From: Hyperoplus lanceolatus
Lineage: Eukaryota > Chordata > Actinopteri > Uranoscopiformes > Ammodytidae
Assembly: GCA_026929865.2 (NCBI GenBank)
Contig: CM049397.1
Span: 1,929,501-1,993,500, forward strand
DNA length: 64,000 nucleotides
Direction: 5' to 3'
Below are positions 63,721 through 64,000 of the stretch, one piece after another. A program made the translations under genes and the position numbers. Numbering within the stretch: the stretch's first letter is position 1; each line of letters begins with the position of its first letter. The notes beneath the pieces are model-generated. The model had not been told where the DNA came from, ran no database searches, and saw only the letters and a list, made by a program, of their open reading frames with translations.

Positions 63721-64000
63721 TTGTTACATAAGAGTGGGCAAGGAAATATGATGTTTTTTATAAGTAACGTTTGAGTTTGTCAGCATCATCACTTTTAGTG
63801 TGCACTTTATGTGGCAGAGGGTCAATGAGGGAGTTGTAAAGGATCTCCGGAGCTGCAAGGTTTGTTATGTTTGAGTTATTCATTAATTAAAAGATACTGT
63901 AGTTGTTAAACAGCAATGTTGTCCGTCTGTCCATCACAAAAACTCTCACACTTGTTGCTGGTTTGTCTCTGCTGATGTCAGTGTACAGCCGGCCGTGTCC
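63721..64000. other. Unassigned DNA, possibly more of the LINE
   Basis: May hold a further 5' part of the minus-strand LINE, but no motif is clear. Cut by the window edge. Confidence 0.3.

Overview
This looks like a teleost fish nuclear genome. The support is indirect: very frequent long (TG)n/(CA)n tracts, tRNA-derived SINEs, LINE reverse-transcriptase fragments, and a dense mixture of hAT, Tc1/mariner, piggyBac-like, PIF/Harbinger-like and TTAA-type non-autonomous DNA transposons whose ends are familiar from fish introns. No complete protein-coding gene, rRNA, functional tRNA, CRISPR array, or LTR/retroviral element with a readable pol gene was found. The window is best read as intergenic or deep intronic DNA, with at most two or three small host exons.

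Layout. 1-10 kb: mostly unassigned DNA with microsatellites, one TTAA-flanked repeat carrying a SINE with a 17-bp duplication (1962-2584), one TIR element (4023-5061) and a possible first coding exon (6409-6489). 10-15.3 kb: two PIF/Harbinger-like elements (10617-11738; 12127-13605, with a Myb/SANT-like remnant) and two oppositely oriented LINE fragments. 15.8-19.7 kb: nested elements including a piggyBac-like one. 20-24.5 kb: two copies of a Tc1/mariner-type family, one inside a TTAA element and itself carrying a SINE. 25.4-28.3 kb: a nested stack with Tc1, hAT and LINE remnants. 28.4-34.4 kb: hAT and Harbinger-like insertions. 36.7-41.4 kb: SINE, Tc1-like, TTAA and hAT nests. 41.9-42.9 kb: a large foldback. 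43.5-44.7 kb: a TIR element with a 9-bp duplication and a Tc1 transposase fragment. 46.5-49.3 kb: an hAT nest, a 1.4-kb palindrome built from two ~305-bp units per arm, and the right end of another transposon. 50.1-50.7 kb: a CpG-rich patch with a possible first exon. 51-64 kb: scattered MITEs, hAT elements, SINEs, LINE tails and simple repeats.

Families with several copies. Family X (TTAA ends, ~540 bp unit) occurs at 1962, 22753, 38406 and 40815. Family Y (CAGT termini, TA duplication, ~75-bp TIRs, transposase helix-turn-helix remnant) occurs at 20103, 23060 and 36823. A tRNA-derived SINE with a shared body occurs at 23979 and 59392, with a relative at 62921. Because copies of X and Y serve as unoccupied references for one another, insertion order can be read directly: X before Y before SINE at 22.7-24.5 kb; X before SINE at 2 kb; X before hAT at 38.4-39.8 kb; SINE before Y at 36.7-38.1 kb.

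The most unusual structures are the dimeric palindrome at 47388-48764, the foldback at 41954-42860, and the TIR element with a 9-bp duplication at 43536-44102. I did not find evidence for a new multi-gene biological system. All coordinates and matches were read by eye, and family names rest on remembered termini and motifs rather than on database searches.
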